Assembly: GCA_050246115.1 (NCBI GenBank)
Contig: JBFWWP010000028.1
Coordinates: 1-64,000, forward strand
From: JBFWWP01 sp050246115
GTDB taxonomy: Bacteria; Planctomycetota; UBA8108; UBA1146; JAJFFE01
Direction of reading: 5' to 3'
DNA length: 64,000 nt
Position 1 is the first letter of the stretch. Every line of letters begins with the position of its first letter. The notes under the pieces were generated by a model. The model did not search any database. It worked only from the letters and a program-made list of their open reading frames with translations, and was not told where the DNA came from. Below, piece by piece: positions 34,351 through 41,559 of the stretch. The position numbers and the translations under genes are program-made.

Positions 34351-37300
34351 GTGAAAACACCATCCCCTCGACCCGATGGACAGGACCCGAGCGCACCGGT
34401 CGATTCCGCTGCCGCGGACGGTACCCGGTGTGTCTTCGTCCACGAGGCCCGTAGTGTCGGACCGTACTGCTGCTTGAGAGCCAGTGGTCGGTCGTCGCGC
34501 ACGATCGGCGGGCGTCCTGGGCGACGTTCGCGCGTTGTGCTGTGGGCGCTCCCGTTGCTACTCGGGCTCGGGCTATTCGCAGCGCGCGCCGATGCGCAGC
34601 CGCTCGAGACCGGTGAGCTCACCCAGGAAGAGAGTTCCTTCCTCAGGCTCGTCATCGGACGCTACCAGCTGGCTGACCTCGGTCGCCGCTGGATCGACGA
34701 CCGGTTGAAGAATGTCAGCGCGAGGTCTCGAGCCGACCTCGAGTTCTTTCGCGCGGACTGCCTGTTGGCCGAAGGCAAGAGTGACGAGTACACCGTCGAA
34801 CTCGAGCGACTGAGGGGCAAGTTCCCTACGCATCCGAGGGCGAAAGCCGCCGAGCTCACGGTCCTGCAGTCGGTCATGTACAAAGTGCTGCAGCTTCACA
34901 ACCAGGCGCTCGAAGGCGGGGACGATCGCCCGGCCCTGCTCGCGGAGCGTGACCGCGTGTACCGGAGCGAAGTGCGCGAGCCCCTCGATCGCGCGATCAA
35001 GGACCTCGAGAAAGAGCTCGAAGCCCTGGATGAAAAATCGGAGGCAGCCCAGGGCGCAAGCCCTCCGAACCCGGGCCTGGTCGAGGAACTCTTGGGGAAG
35101 AAGGCCGAGCTGGGCAAACGCCTGGACCAGTGGTCGCACTACCGAGTGACTTCCGCGAGAGTGTTTGCCGAGCGGCAGGGGGAAGGTTCCGAGGCTGCCA
35201 CGAGGGCCTGGACGGACGTCCTCACTTTGGCCACGGACTTCGTCGAGAGTCGCTGGGAGAACTTCATTCTCGTTTGTGAATGTCAGTTGATTCGCGGAAG
35301 CGCGTTGGCCGAACTCGGCCAGGTCGAGGAAGCCGCGAACGAACTCGACCTCCTGGTGGAAATGCGTCCGCCTCTCGATCCGCCCTATCCGCCCGCGGTG
35401 GTGCAATTCATCCGCCAGCTGCGCCTCCAGGCGATCGAAGGAACCGCACGTGCGTGGAATCACGCGAACCAGCCCGAGAGGGCCGTGGCGCTCTTCGATC
35501 GGGTGGCGCAGAACTCGGACCCACAGTTCCCCTTGGCGACCGCGGCGGAGGACCCGGCCTTGATCGGCTTTGTCGTCGCGGCCCGTATCGAAGAGGCGAT
35601 TGCTCGCACGGTAGTGGCGGAGGATTCCCGTGGAGTCCGCCAGTTCCAAGCGCTGATCACCCAGTGGAGCGACCCGAAGCAAGCGAACCCCACGGCGGCG
35701 ATCGGCTATCTGCTCGACGTATCGCGGGGACTGAGCCGCCTGCTGGATCTCGGCGCCGGCGACCTGCCGCCGTCGCTCTATCGCCACGCCGGAACCGGGT
35801 ACCAACTGCGGGGCCTCATGGATTCGGCGATCCTCACGTGGCGCCGGGGGCTGACGATCGCGTCCGCGCGTTCTGAGGAAGGCGCGCTTTGCGCCGACAT
35901 GCTGAACCAGATGGGACAAACCTACTACCTGCTGGATCGAATCCCGGAAGCCGGATTCTGCTTCCTGGCCGTGAAGGAGATGTACGATACCAAGGCCACC
36001 GAGAAGGTGCGGGCGCTCGCGGCGCAGAACAGTTTCGCCGTGTTCGACAGGCTCGCGGCCCGCGGCCAGGCTTGGCAGGCGGAGGCCCAGGTCGCGAACG
36101 AGTGGTTTCGGAGCACCGCGCGGGGCGAGATCGGCCAGCTGCTGATCCTCGAGAAGGCCGCAGACGAAGAAGCGAAGGGCAACTACCCGCGAGCCCGGGA
36201 GTTGTTTCGCCAGATCGGCAAGGAAGTCGAAGGCAAGCGTTCGCGGCACTACGGCAATGCCGTGGCCTCCGCGGCCCGTTGTTTGTTCCTGCACCGCCGC
36301 GCCGAAGGCAAACCCCATGAAGGCGCCCAGGAGGCGTTGGCGGAGTTGAGTGCCGCGGCGCAGGAGGCCCGAGCCGCCGGGGACGCCGAGGCGCGCGCCG
36401 CCATTGCGTTCCAGACCGCTTCGATCCACTGGGATGAGGGCGCCCGAGATCGCGACAAAGCGCTCGCCGCGCTAGCCCCGTTCGCCACGGATCTCACCGG
36501 TAAGGGAGACGCTCGCGAGCTTGCGCTGTACCTATGGCTCGCGATCTTGCTCCCGGAAGACCCAGCGGGGGGGCCACCGAGTGCTGAGGATCTGCGGGCG
36601 GCGGACGCTACGTTCGCCATGCTCGCTCGCGACTTCCCCGACTCCTCCCGACTACCCGATGAGACCGCGCGAATGATCGAGGTCCACACGCAGTCGCCTC
36701 TCGAGCAGAGCCGCTCCAAGGCCGCCGACTACGCCGAGATGTTCACGCGATTCCCGAGCGTGAAACTCGCGGAGCTGACGCCGCCGAGTTTGTTGTTCCT
36801 GGCCGGTCCATTGGCGAACGGCGGTAAGACTGCGCTCGCGCGGACCTTGATGGAGTTGGCTCAGAAGCAGTTGGCGGACTCTCGGGATGTGGAACTCGAC
36901 GTGAGTCTCACGTGGATGCTCGCGCGGGTGCTCATGGCCGAGAAGCAGTCGGCCGAGGCCGTTCGCGTGGTCGACGAACTTCTGGCGCGGCATGGCGACG
37001 ACGTGCGCAGTGGTTCCGTCGAGGACTCGCCACGAGTCTATATGATCAAGGCCCGAGCGCTGTTGGTGATGCACGCGGAGCGGCCGACGGCGGCTTTGCT
37101 GCAGCAAGCGGAGGAAGCGTTGGGCGCGGGTCTGGGAATCTTCGACCAGCGTCGGATCTCAGCAAGATCTCAAGGACTTGCCCTTCCCGGGCTCGAGCGA
37201 GAGTACTGGGACGGTTGGCTGCAGTTGCTGAGGGTTTGGAAGGCCCAGGGCCGTAAAGAGGACGTGATCAAGCAGCTGCGAACGTTCGAGATCATGCGCA

Positions 37301-37359
37301 CCAAGTTCCCCGACGAACTCGTGGACCCGTTCGAGCAGATCAAGAAGGAGTGTCAGTGA
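34351..37359 (+). CDS. large exported TPR-repeat protein
   Basis: The 1002-residue product has a long basic N-terminal region (about 60 residues) before a hydrophobic signal segment (VVLWALPLLLGLGLFAARADAQ), so cleavage near residue 83 is likely. The rest is almost entirely helical, with many TPR-like pairs, for example RADLEFFRADCLLAEGKSDE, LTWRRGLTIASARSEEGALC and KAADYAEMFTRFP. No catalytic motif is seen. The start is GTG at 34351; the long n-region makes a later start possible. It overlaps the next gene by one base (TGATG). Position next to the TolQ/ExbD genes suggests a periplasmic scaffold of that complex, which is inference. Confidence 0.7.
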   Translation: MKTPSPRPDGQDPSAPVDSAAADGTRCVFVHEARSVGPYCCLRASGRSSRTIGGRPGRRSRVVLWALPLLLGLGLFAARADAQPLETGELTQEESSFLRLVIGRYQLADLGRRWIDDRLKNVSARSRADLEFFRADCLLAEGKSDEYTVELERLRGKFPTHPRAKAAELTVLQSVMYKVLQLHNQALEGGDDRPALLAERDRVYRSEVREPLDRAIKDLEKELEALDEKSEAAQGASPPNPGLVEELLGKKAELGKRLDQWSHYRVTSARVFAERQGEGSEAATRAWTDVLTLATDFVESRWENFILVCECQLIRGSALAELGQVEEAANELDLLVEMRPPLDPPYPPAVVQFIRQLRLQAIEGTARAWNHANQPERAVALFDRVAQNSDPQFPLATAAEDPALIGFVVAARIEEAIARTVVAEDSRGVRQFQALITQWSDPKQANPTAAIGYLLDVSRGLSRLLDLGAGDLPPSLYRHAGTGYQLRGLMDSAILTWRRGLTIASARSEEGALCADMLNQMGQTYYLLDRIPEAGFCFLAVKEMYDTKATEKVRALAAQNSFAVFDRLAARGQAWQAEAQVANEWFRSTARGEIGQLLILEKAADEEAKGNYPRARELFRQIGKEVEGKRSRHYGNAVASAARCLFLHRRAEGKPHEGAQEALAELSAAAQEARAAGDAEARAAIAFQTASIHWDEGARDRDKALAALAPFATDLTGKGDARELALYLWLAILLPEDPAGGPPSAEDLRAADATFAMLARDFPDSSRLPDETARMIEVHTQSPLEQSRSKAADYAEMFTRFPSVKLAELTPPSLLFLAGPLANGGKTALARTLMELAQKQLADSRDVELDVSLTWMLARVLMAEKQSAEAVRVVDELLARHGDDVRSGSVEDSPRVYMIKARALLVMHAERPTAALLQQAEEALGAGLGIFDQRRISARSQGLALPGLEREYWDGWLQLLRVWKAQGRKEDVIKQLRTFEIMRTKFPDELVDPFEQIKKECQ

Positions 37360-38486
37360 TGAGCGGCTACCCGAACCTTGGCCACTACGCGAGCTCCCAG
37401 GGTCACCGGGGAGGAGCGTCTCTGTTCGTCCCTGGACTTCCGGTCCCGGGACGACCCGGGTATCTCCTCGCCGTCTTGTTGTTCGGCGCGTTGCTCGCCG
37501 CGCCGGCGTGGTGCGACACGATCATCAAGCGCGACGGAACCGCCCAGGAGTGTGAGCTCGAGGAAGCCACCTGGGAGAAGGTCTCCTTCAAGTTCCCGGG
37601 CGTCAGTCAAAAGCAAGACATGGCCGCGAGCGAGATCCAGGGTCTCGTTTGGAGTCAAGCCAACCGGGCCATCATCAACGGCGTCGGCCTGCTCGAGTCT
37701 GGCAAGTTCGAGGACGCCGAGGCGACGCTCAAGGGCGCCCTCAATGCCCAAGGCAAGTTCGGTGGCTACGTCTATTGGCTCCTCGCGCGGGCCCAGCTCG
37801 CGCTCGGCGCCCGCACGCCCGCGAAGTTCGGCGAGGCCATGATGACGGCCAAGGACTGCGCGTCGAAGTTCAAGGCCAAGAAGGACTTCTACGTGCCGCA
37901 TTGTGCCGAGGTCCAGGGCCTTGCAGCCATCGCGGCGAAGGACTACGCCGAGGCGACGAAGGTGTTCCAGGACCTCGCGAGCGGCAGCTACGGCGCGCAT
38001 TGGAAGTCCGCCGGCGACCTCGGGCAGGCCCGGACGTTGCTCGCCCAGGAGAAGTTCGAGGACGCCCGACGGAAGTTCAGCGAAATCGCCTCGGCGGCCG
38101 GCGTTTCGCCGAGCGTCCAGATGCAAGCGAACCTGGGCTATGCACAAGCTCAGTTCGGGATGGGCTCCAACGAAGCGGCGGCGAAGCACGTAAGGGAAAA
38201 AATCCTGGAGTCGAAGGCGAGCCCGCCGACGCTCGACGAGTACCGCACGCGAGCCTTCATTCTGTGGGGTGACGCTCAGGCCAAGGCGGGCGGAGAAGAG
38301 AACATGCATTACGCACTGGTCCGCTACTTTCGGGCCATTGCGATCGGCTGTCCGGACAGCGAACTGTTGGCGGAGGCGACCTACAAGGCGATGAAGGCCT
38401 GCGAGCAGCTGGGCTGGCAGGACAAGGCGCAACAGCTGAAGGTGGACCTCGGGCAGAAGTACCCGAAGTCACCGTGGAACCGCTAG
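37359..38486 (+). CDS. exported TPR protein upstream of TolQ
   Basis: The 375-residue product has a signal peptide (YLLAVLLFGALLAAPAWCD), a short N-terminal beta domain (TIIKRDGTAQECELEEATWEKVSFKF, resembling small SH3-like periplasmic domains), then TPR units such as GVGLLESGKFEDAEATLKGAL and KDYAEATKVFQDLASG. I chose ATG at 37359, which overlaps the previous stop as TGATG and sits 8 bases after AAGGAG. The GTG at 37350 would use the same site less well. Its stop codon TAG (38484-38486) lies inside the terminal CTAG of mobile element copy B. It probably works with the preceding TPR protein. Confidence 0.72.
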   Translation: MSGYPNLGHYASSQGHRGGASLFVPGLPVPGRPGYLLAVLLFGALLAAPAWCDTIIKRDGTAQECELEEATWEKVSFKFPGVSQKQDMAASEIQGLVWSQANRAIINGVGLLESGKFEDAEATLKGALNAQGKFGGYVYWLLARAQLALGARTPAKFGEAMMTAKDCASKFKAKKDFYVPHCAEVQGLAAIAAKDYAEATKVFQDLASGSYGAHWKSAGDLGQARTLLAQEKFEDARRKFSEIASAAGVSPSVQMQANLGYAQAQFGMGSNEAAAKHVREKILESKASPPTLDEYRTRAFILWGDAQAKAGGEENMHYALVRYFRAIAIGCPDSELLAEATYKAMKACEQLGWQDKAQQLKVDLGQKYPKSPWNR

Positions 38487-38667
38487 CCCGCCTTATTCAT
38501 GAAGCTTGATGCGAGGAGGCCTAAGTCTTGTTCTGGCAAGGAAGAGCAGCGAAGTCGACCGGAGGTGACCTGGGTTTGGTCATTGAGGATCGAATTCGCT
38601 GCAATGACGAAGCCAGAGCGAGACTTCGGTCCTCCGCAGCCGAGCGCTCACGAATCATGCGGGCTAG
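38483..38667 (+). mobile_element. 185-bp MITE-like element, copy B (family 1)
   Basis: Copy B is the reverse-orientation partner of 4770-4954, about 97% identical (six mismatches). Its ends are again CTAGCCCGC and GCGGGCTAG, with one substitution in each terminal repeat. It sits between the small TPR gene and tolQ. The left end supplies the TPR gene's stop codon, and the right end contains an ATG (38657) in frame with tolQ. It has no transposase. Near-identity of the two copies points to recent movement. Confidence 0.85.
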
Positions 38668-38695
38668 ACACTTGGGACGAAAGAGAGAACTTCCG

Positions 38696-39421
38696 GTGAC
38701 CGTTTTTTGGCGTAACCCTCCGCTCCTCTGGGCCGCTCTCGTCTTTCTGCTGGGTGCGTTCTTCTTGTCGCCCACTCCGGCCTTCGCCCAAGCGAAGGAA
38801 ATCACCCTGCTCGACAACATCAAGGCGGCGGGCTCGATCGGCGTGATCATCATGCTGCTCTCGGTCGGCGGTGTGTCCCTGATCATCACCTTCGCCATGC
38901 AGATGCGACGGGACAACATGGTGCCGCCGGAGCTCCTCGGGCACGTCGAGAGTCTCTTCGAAGAAGAGGACTACGACGCCGCATTGGAAGTCGTCGAAGG
39001 TAACCCGTCGTTCCTTTCGACGGTGCTCGCGGCCGGCCTTCCCCGAATCGACCGCCCGTTCCACGAGATCGAGACCGCGATGGAGGAAGCGGGCGACCAA
39101 GAGGCGGCGAAGCTCCACCAGAAGGTCGGCTACTTGTCGTTGATCGCGAGCGTATCGCCCATGCTGGGGCTGCTGGGGACCGTGATGGGGATGGTGGGCG
39201 CCTTCAATACCATCGCGACCTCCCCGACTTCGCCGAAGCCGTCCGAGCTCGCCGGTGGCATTTCGCTCGCGCTCATGACCACCTGTATGGGCCTGATCGT
39301 CGCCATTCCGATGACCATTGCCTTCTTCATCTTCCGGAATCGCGTGACCAACGTGATCATCGAAGTCGGCAACGTCAGCACCGAGCTCATGGCGCGGTTC
39401 GACACACCCGAGAATCGCTAA
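38696..39421 (+). CDS. tolQ: MotA/TolQ/ExbB-type proton channel protein
   Basis: The 241-residue product is a three-span inner-membrane protein that, with ExbD/TolR partners, conducts protons to drive envelope machines. A cleavable-looking signal (hydrophobic core LLWAALVFLLGAFFLSPTPAFAQ) precedes the first span (IGVIIMLLSVGGVSLIITFAM). The cytoplasmic loop follows (ELLGHVESLFEEEDYDAALEVV), then the conserved second and third spans (YLSLIASVSPMLGLLGTVMGMVGAF and GISLALMTTCMGLIVAIPMTIAFFIF). GTG at 38696 is preferred because AAAGAGAG precedes it. An ATG at 38657, inside mobile element copy B, is in frame and would add 13 mostly basic residues. Three exbD-like genes follow. Confidence 0.88.
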   Translation: MTVFWRNPPLLWAALVFLLGAFFLSPTPAFAQAKEITLLDNIKAAGSIGVIIMLLSVGGVSLIITFAMQMRRDNMVPPELLGHVESLFEEEDYDAALEVVEGNPSFLSTVLAAGLPRIDRPFHEIETAMEEAGDQEAAKLHQKVGYLSLIASVSPMLGLLGTVMGMVGAFNTIATSPTSPKPSELAGGISLALMTTCMGLIVAIPMTIAFFIFRNRVTNVIIEVGNVSTELMARFDTPENR

Positions 39422-39462
39422 ACCAAACAGCCCAGTGCTAGGATTTCCGGGGAGGCGAAGCC

Positions 39463-39972
39463 ATGGAGATGCACAAGTACGTGAAGCAGGACGCCGGCGT
39501 CGAAATGGACATGACGCCGATGATCGACATCGTGTTCCTGCTGATCATTTTCTTCATGATCGTGACCGAGCTGTCGAACCTCGATATCGAAGAACTGGTG
39601 CTGCCCGTAGCGTCGAGCGCGGATCTCCAGGTACCGGCTCCCGAGACGCGTGAGATCAAGATCAACGTGGTGATCGCACCGACCCAAGCGGGAGCCGAGA
39701 GCGGTGCCGGTTTGATCAAGATTTCGGGCCAGGCCTACAACAAGGCGGAGCTGATCGACAAGCTTCGTTTCGAGGCGGAGGCCTGGGGGAAGTACGAACC
39801 GAACCCGACGAAGCCGGACCAGCAGGACTCGTTGCTCGAAGTGCTCGTGCGGGCCGACCAAGGCGTGAACGCGGGACACATCCACGAAATCTACGAGGCC
39901 TGCAAGCAGGCCAAGATCTACCGCGTGAGAATCGCGGCCTTGAACCAGCGGCTCGAGAAGGCGTACGAGTAG
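39463..39972 (+). CDS. ExbD/TolR-family protein 1
   Basis: The 169-residue product has a short cytoplasmic N terminus, one membrane span with the conserved proton-path aspartate (MTPMIDIVFLLIIFFMIV), and a periplasmic domain ending LNQRLEKAYE. ExbD/TolR proteins sit inside the TolQ/ExbB pentamer and pass proton flow to a periplasmic partner. The periplasmic part has an insertion relative to short ExbDs (about 85-115). It follows tolQ by 41 bp and precedes the second exbD by 13 bp. The last 15 codons are duplicated as a remnant upstream of the third exbD. Confidence 0.88.
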   Translation: MEMHKYVKQDAGVEMDMTPMIDIVFLLIIFFMIVTELSNLDIEELVLPVASSADLQVPAPETREIKINVVIAPTQAGAESGAGLIKISGQAYNKAELIDKLRFEAEAWGKYEPNPTKPDQQDSLLEVLVRADQGVNAGHIHEIYEACKQAKIYRVRIAALNQRLEKAYE

Positions 39973-39985
39973 GGAGAGGTGGAGC

Positions 39986-40498
39986 ATGGCCAAGAAGCGT
40001 TCGCGCTACGAGTCGGATACGCGCAGCCCGCTCGACATGACTTCAATGATCGACGTCGTGTTCTTGCTGCTGATCTTCTTCATGTGTGCGACCAAGTTCA
40101 AGATCCCGGAAGGCCAGCTGCGGTCGTGGCTGCCGCGCGACCGAGGAAACGAGAGTACCTCGCCGGTCATCACCAAAGGGTGCCGCATCACGCTCACGGT
40201 CGAAGAGGGCACGGGGCGCATCCAGTGTTGGGCCGATGAGTTCTCGGTACCCGAGAGTTCGGAAATGGGAGAGTTCGAGCAGCATCGAGGGCTCCCCGGT
40301 CCCGATCTCGTGGCCCTCGAAGAACACATTCGCTTGCGCAAGGAGACCTACGTTGGCCTTGGCGACAAAGGGCTTCCCGTGGTGATCGACTTCTCCAAGG
40401 AGACGCCGTTCAAGTACGTCGTCGACGTGCTGGACATCTGCACTCGACTCGAGATCGCGGATCTTGGGTTCGCGCAGCCGGAGATCCCCCTCGAGTAG
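39986..40498 (+). CDS. ExbD/TolR-family protein 2
   Basis: The 170-residue product has a basic N terminus (MAKKRSRYESDTRSPLD), one span with the conserved aspartate (MIDVVFLLLIFFMCAT), and a periplasmic domain distinct from ExbD 1, with CWADEFSVPESSEMGEFEQH and a C-terminal DFSKETPFKYVVDVLDICTR block. The latter matches the end of typical ExbDs, where a D-x-x-x-x-x-x-x-V-D-x-(L/C) pattern is seen. It is one half of a tandem pair with the next gene. Two different ExbD types with one TolQ recalls the Myxococcus AglR/AglQ/AglS motor, which has one TolQ-like and two TolR-like subunits. Confidence 0.88.
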   Translation: MAKKRSRYESDTRSPLDMTSMIDVVFLLLIFFMCATKFKIPEGQLRSWLPRDRGNESTSPVITKGCRITLTVEEGTGRIQCWADEFSVPESSEMGEFEQHRGLPGPDLVALEEHIRLRKETYVGLGDKGLPVVIDFSKETPFKYVVDVLDICTRLEIADLGFAQPEIPLE

Positions 40499-40618
40499 CG
40501 GCGTGGGTCGTGAGTGTCGCCCGATCTCCGAGGCTTCGGAGCAAAGTCTAGCGGCCTGAGGTTCGCGGCCCCTTGGACGCGCGGTTCGAAAAGGCGCACG
40601 AGTAGGGAAAGGTGGAGC

Positions 40619-41131
40619 ATGGCTACGAAGCGTTCGCGTGACGGATCGGACACCCGCAGCTCGACCGACATGACCTCCATGATCGATGTCGTCTTCCTGC
40701 TCCTGATCTTCTTCATGTGTGCGACCCAGTTCAAGTTCCCGGAGGGCCAGCTCCGGTCGTGGCTGCCGCGGGAACGGGGAGTCGAGGATTTTCGGACGAT
40801 CCAAGCCAGGGGTTGTCGCGTTGCCCTCGCGGTGGAAGACGGTACTGGGCGCGTCCAGTGTTGGGCCGACGAGTTCTCGGTACCCGAGAGTTCGGAAATG
40901 GGAGACTTCGAGCAGCATCGAGGGCTCCCCGGTCCCGACCTCGTCGCCCTCGAAGAGCACATTCGGCTCCGCAAGGAGGCTTATGTGGGTCTCGGCGACA
41001 AAGGGCTTCCCGTGGTGATCGACTTCTCCAAGGACACACCGTTCAAATACATCGTCGATGTGCTGGACATCTGCACTCGGCTCGAGATCGAGGATCTAGA
41101 GTTTGCGCAGCCGGAGCTGGCGCTCGAGTAG
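40619..41131 (+). CDS. ExbD/TolR-family protein 3 (tandem duplicate of protein 2)
   Basis: The 170-residue product matches ExbD 2 in the span (MIDVVFLLLIFFMCAT) and is nearly identical over its last 90 residues. The stretch between the span and CWADEF has diverged (ERGVEDFRTIQARG here against DRGNESTSPVITKG). The ATG at 40619 has the same ribosome-binding site as its twin (TAGGGAAAGGTGGAGC). An upstream extension to 40514 covers the duplicated tail remnant of ExbD 1 and is not coding. Both copies look intact, with the proton-path aspartate kept, so either may work. Confidence 0.87.
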   Translation: MATKRSRDGSDTRSSTDMTSMIDVVFLLLIFFMCATQFKFPEGQLRSWLPRERGVEDFRTIQARGCRVALAVEDGTGRVQCWADEFSVPESSEMGDFEQHRGLPGPDLVALEEHIRLRKEAYVGLGDKGLPVVIDFSKDTPFKYIVDVLDICTRLEIEDLEFAQPELALE

Positions 41132-41559
41132 CGCCCCTTCCGGCCGTGAGTCAGGGGCCCTATAGGCCGCAGGTCCCCGACTGCGTCGTCCACGTGCCTC
41201 GGAAACGGGTCCAGGGACCGGGGCCGGCCTGGAGCACGAAGTTCCCCCGTGCAGGTGATGACTGCGCGATGACACGCAGAACCTATTGTTCCGTAGCGGA
41301 AAAAGGCCATCATGCTCCGGGTTCCGACGGGGCGGCGTTCGGTTCTGGTCGACGTGGCGCTCGGGCTCGCCTCGCACTTCCTGGGGCAGAGCTTCCGGGT
41401 AGGCCGGGTCCCAGAGATGCAAGGTTTCCGGCATCGTGGAATGCGGGCGCTACCGCGGGTCGCGCTGCGAGGGCAAGTCGAGGCGCTTTGGGCCGAGCCG
41501 GCACCCGAGAAGTGGGGCCGTGAGACGGCAATGCCTCCGAAGTGAGAAAGGTCTCTTGG
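41132..41559. other. 428-bp spacer before secretin 2
   Basis: The first part shows traces of the post-exbD sequence after the duplication. A possible small gene (41312-41545) occupies the second half. I see no convincing promoter or terminator. Confidence 0.4.
41312..41545 (+). CDS. possible small hypothetical protein (77 aa)
   Basis: The only support is a good ribosome-binding site (AAAAAGG, 5 bases before the ATG) and a stop just before secretin 2, giving a plausible operon position. The product is Arg-rich with one mildly hydrophobic patch (VLVDVALGLASHFLG) and resembles nothing I know. In DNA this GC-rich such frames arise by chance, so this may not be a gene. Confidence 0.25.
   Translation: MLRVPTGRRSVLVDVALGLASHFLGQSFRVGRVPEMQGFRHRGMRALPRVALRGQVEALWAEPAPEKWGRETAMPPK

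Larger units (their letters stand above)
39927..41131 (+). repeat. 633-bp tandem duplication covering an exbD gene
   Basis: The segment from about 39927 to 40498 is repeated from about 40555 to 41131 with a 633-bp offset. It includes the last codons of ExbD 1, its stop, the ribosome-binding site and the whole of ExbD 2. The second unit therefore carries an untranslated fossil of the ExbD 1 tail (ending at 40605) before ExbD 3. The 3' halves (40225-40490 and 40858-41123) are nearly identical, while the part just before them has diverged. Confidence 0.85.
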
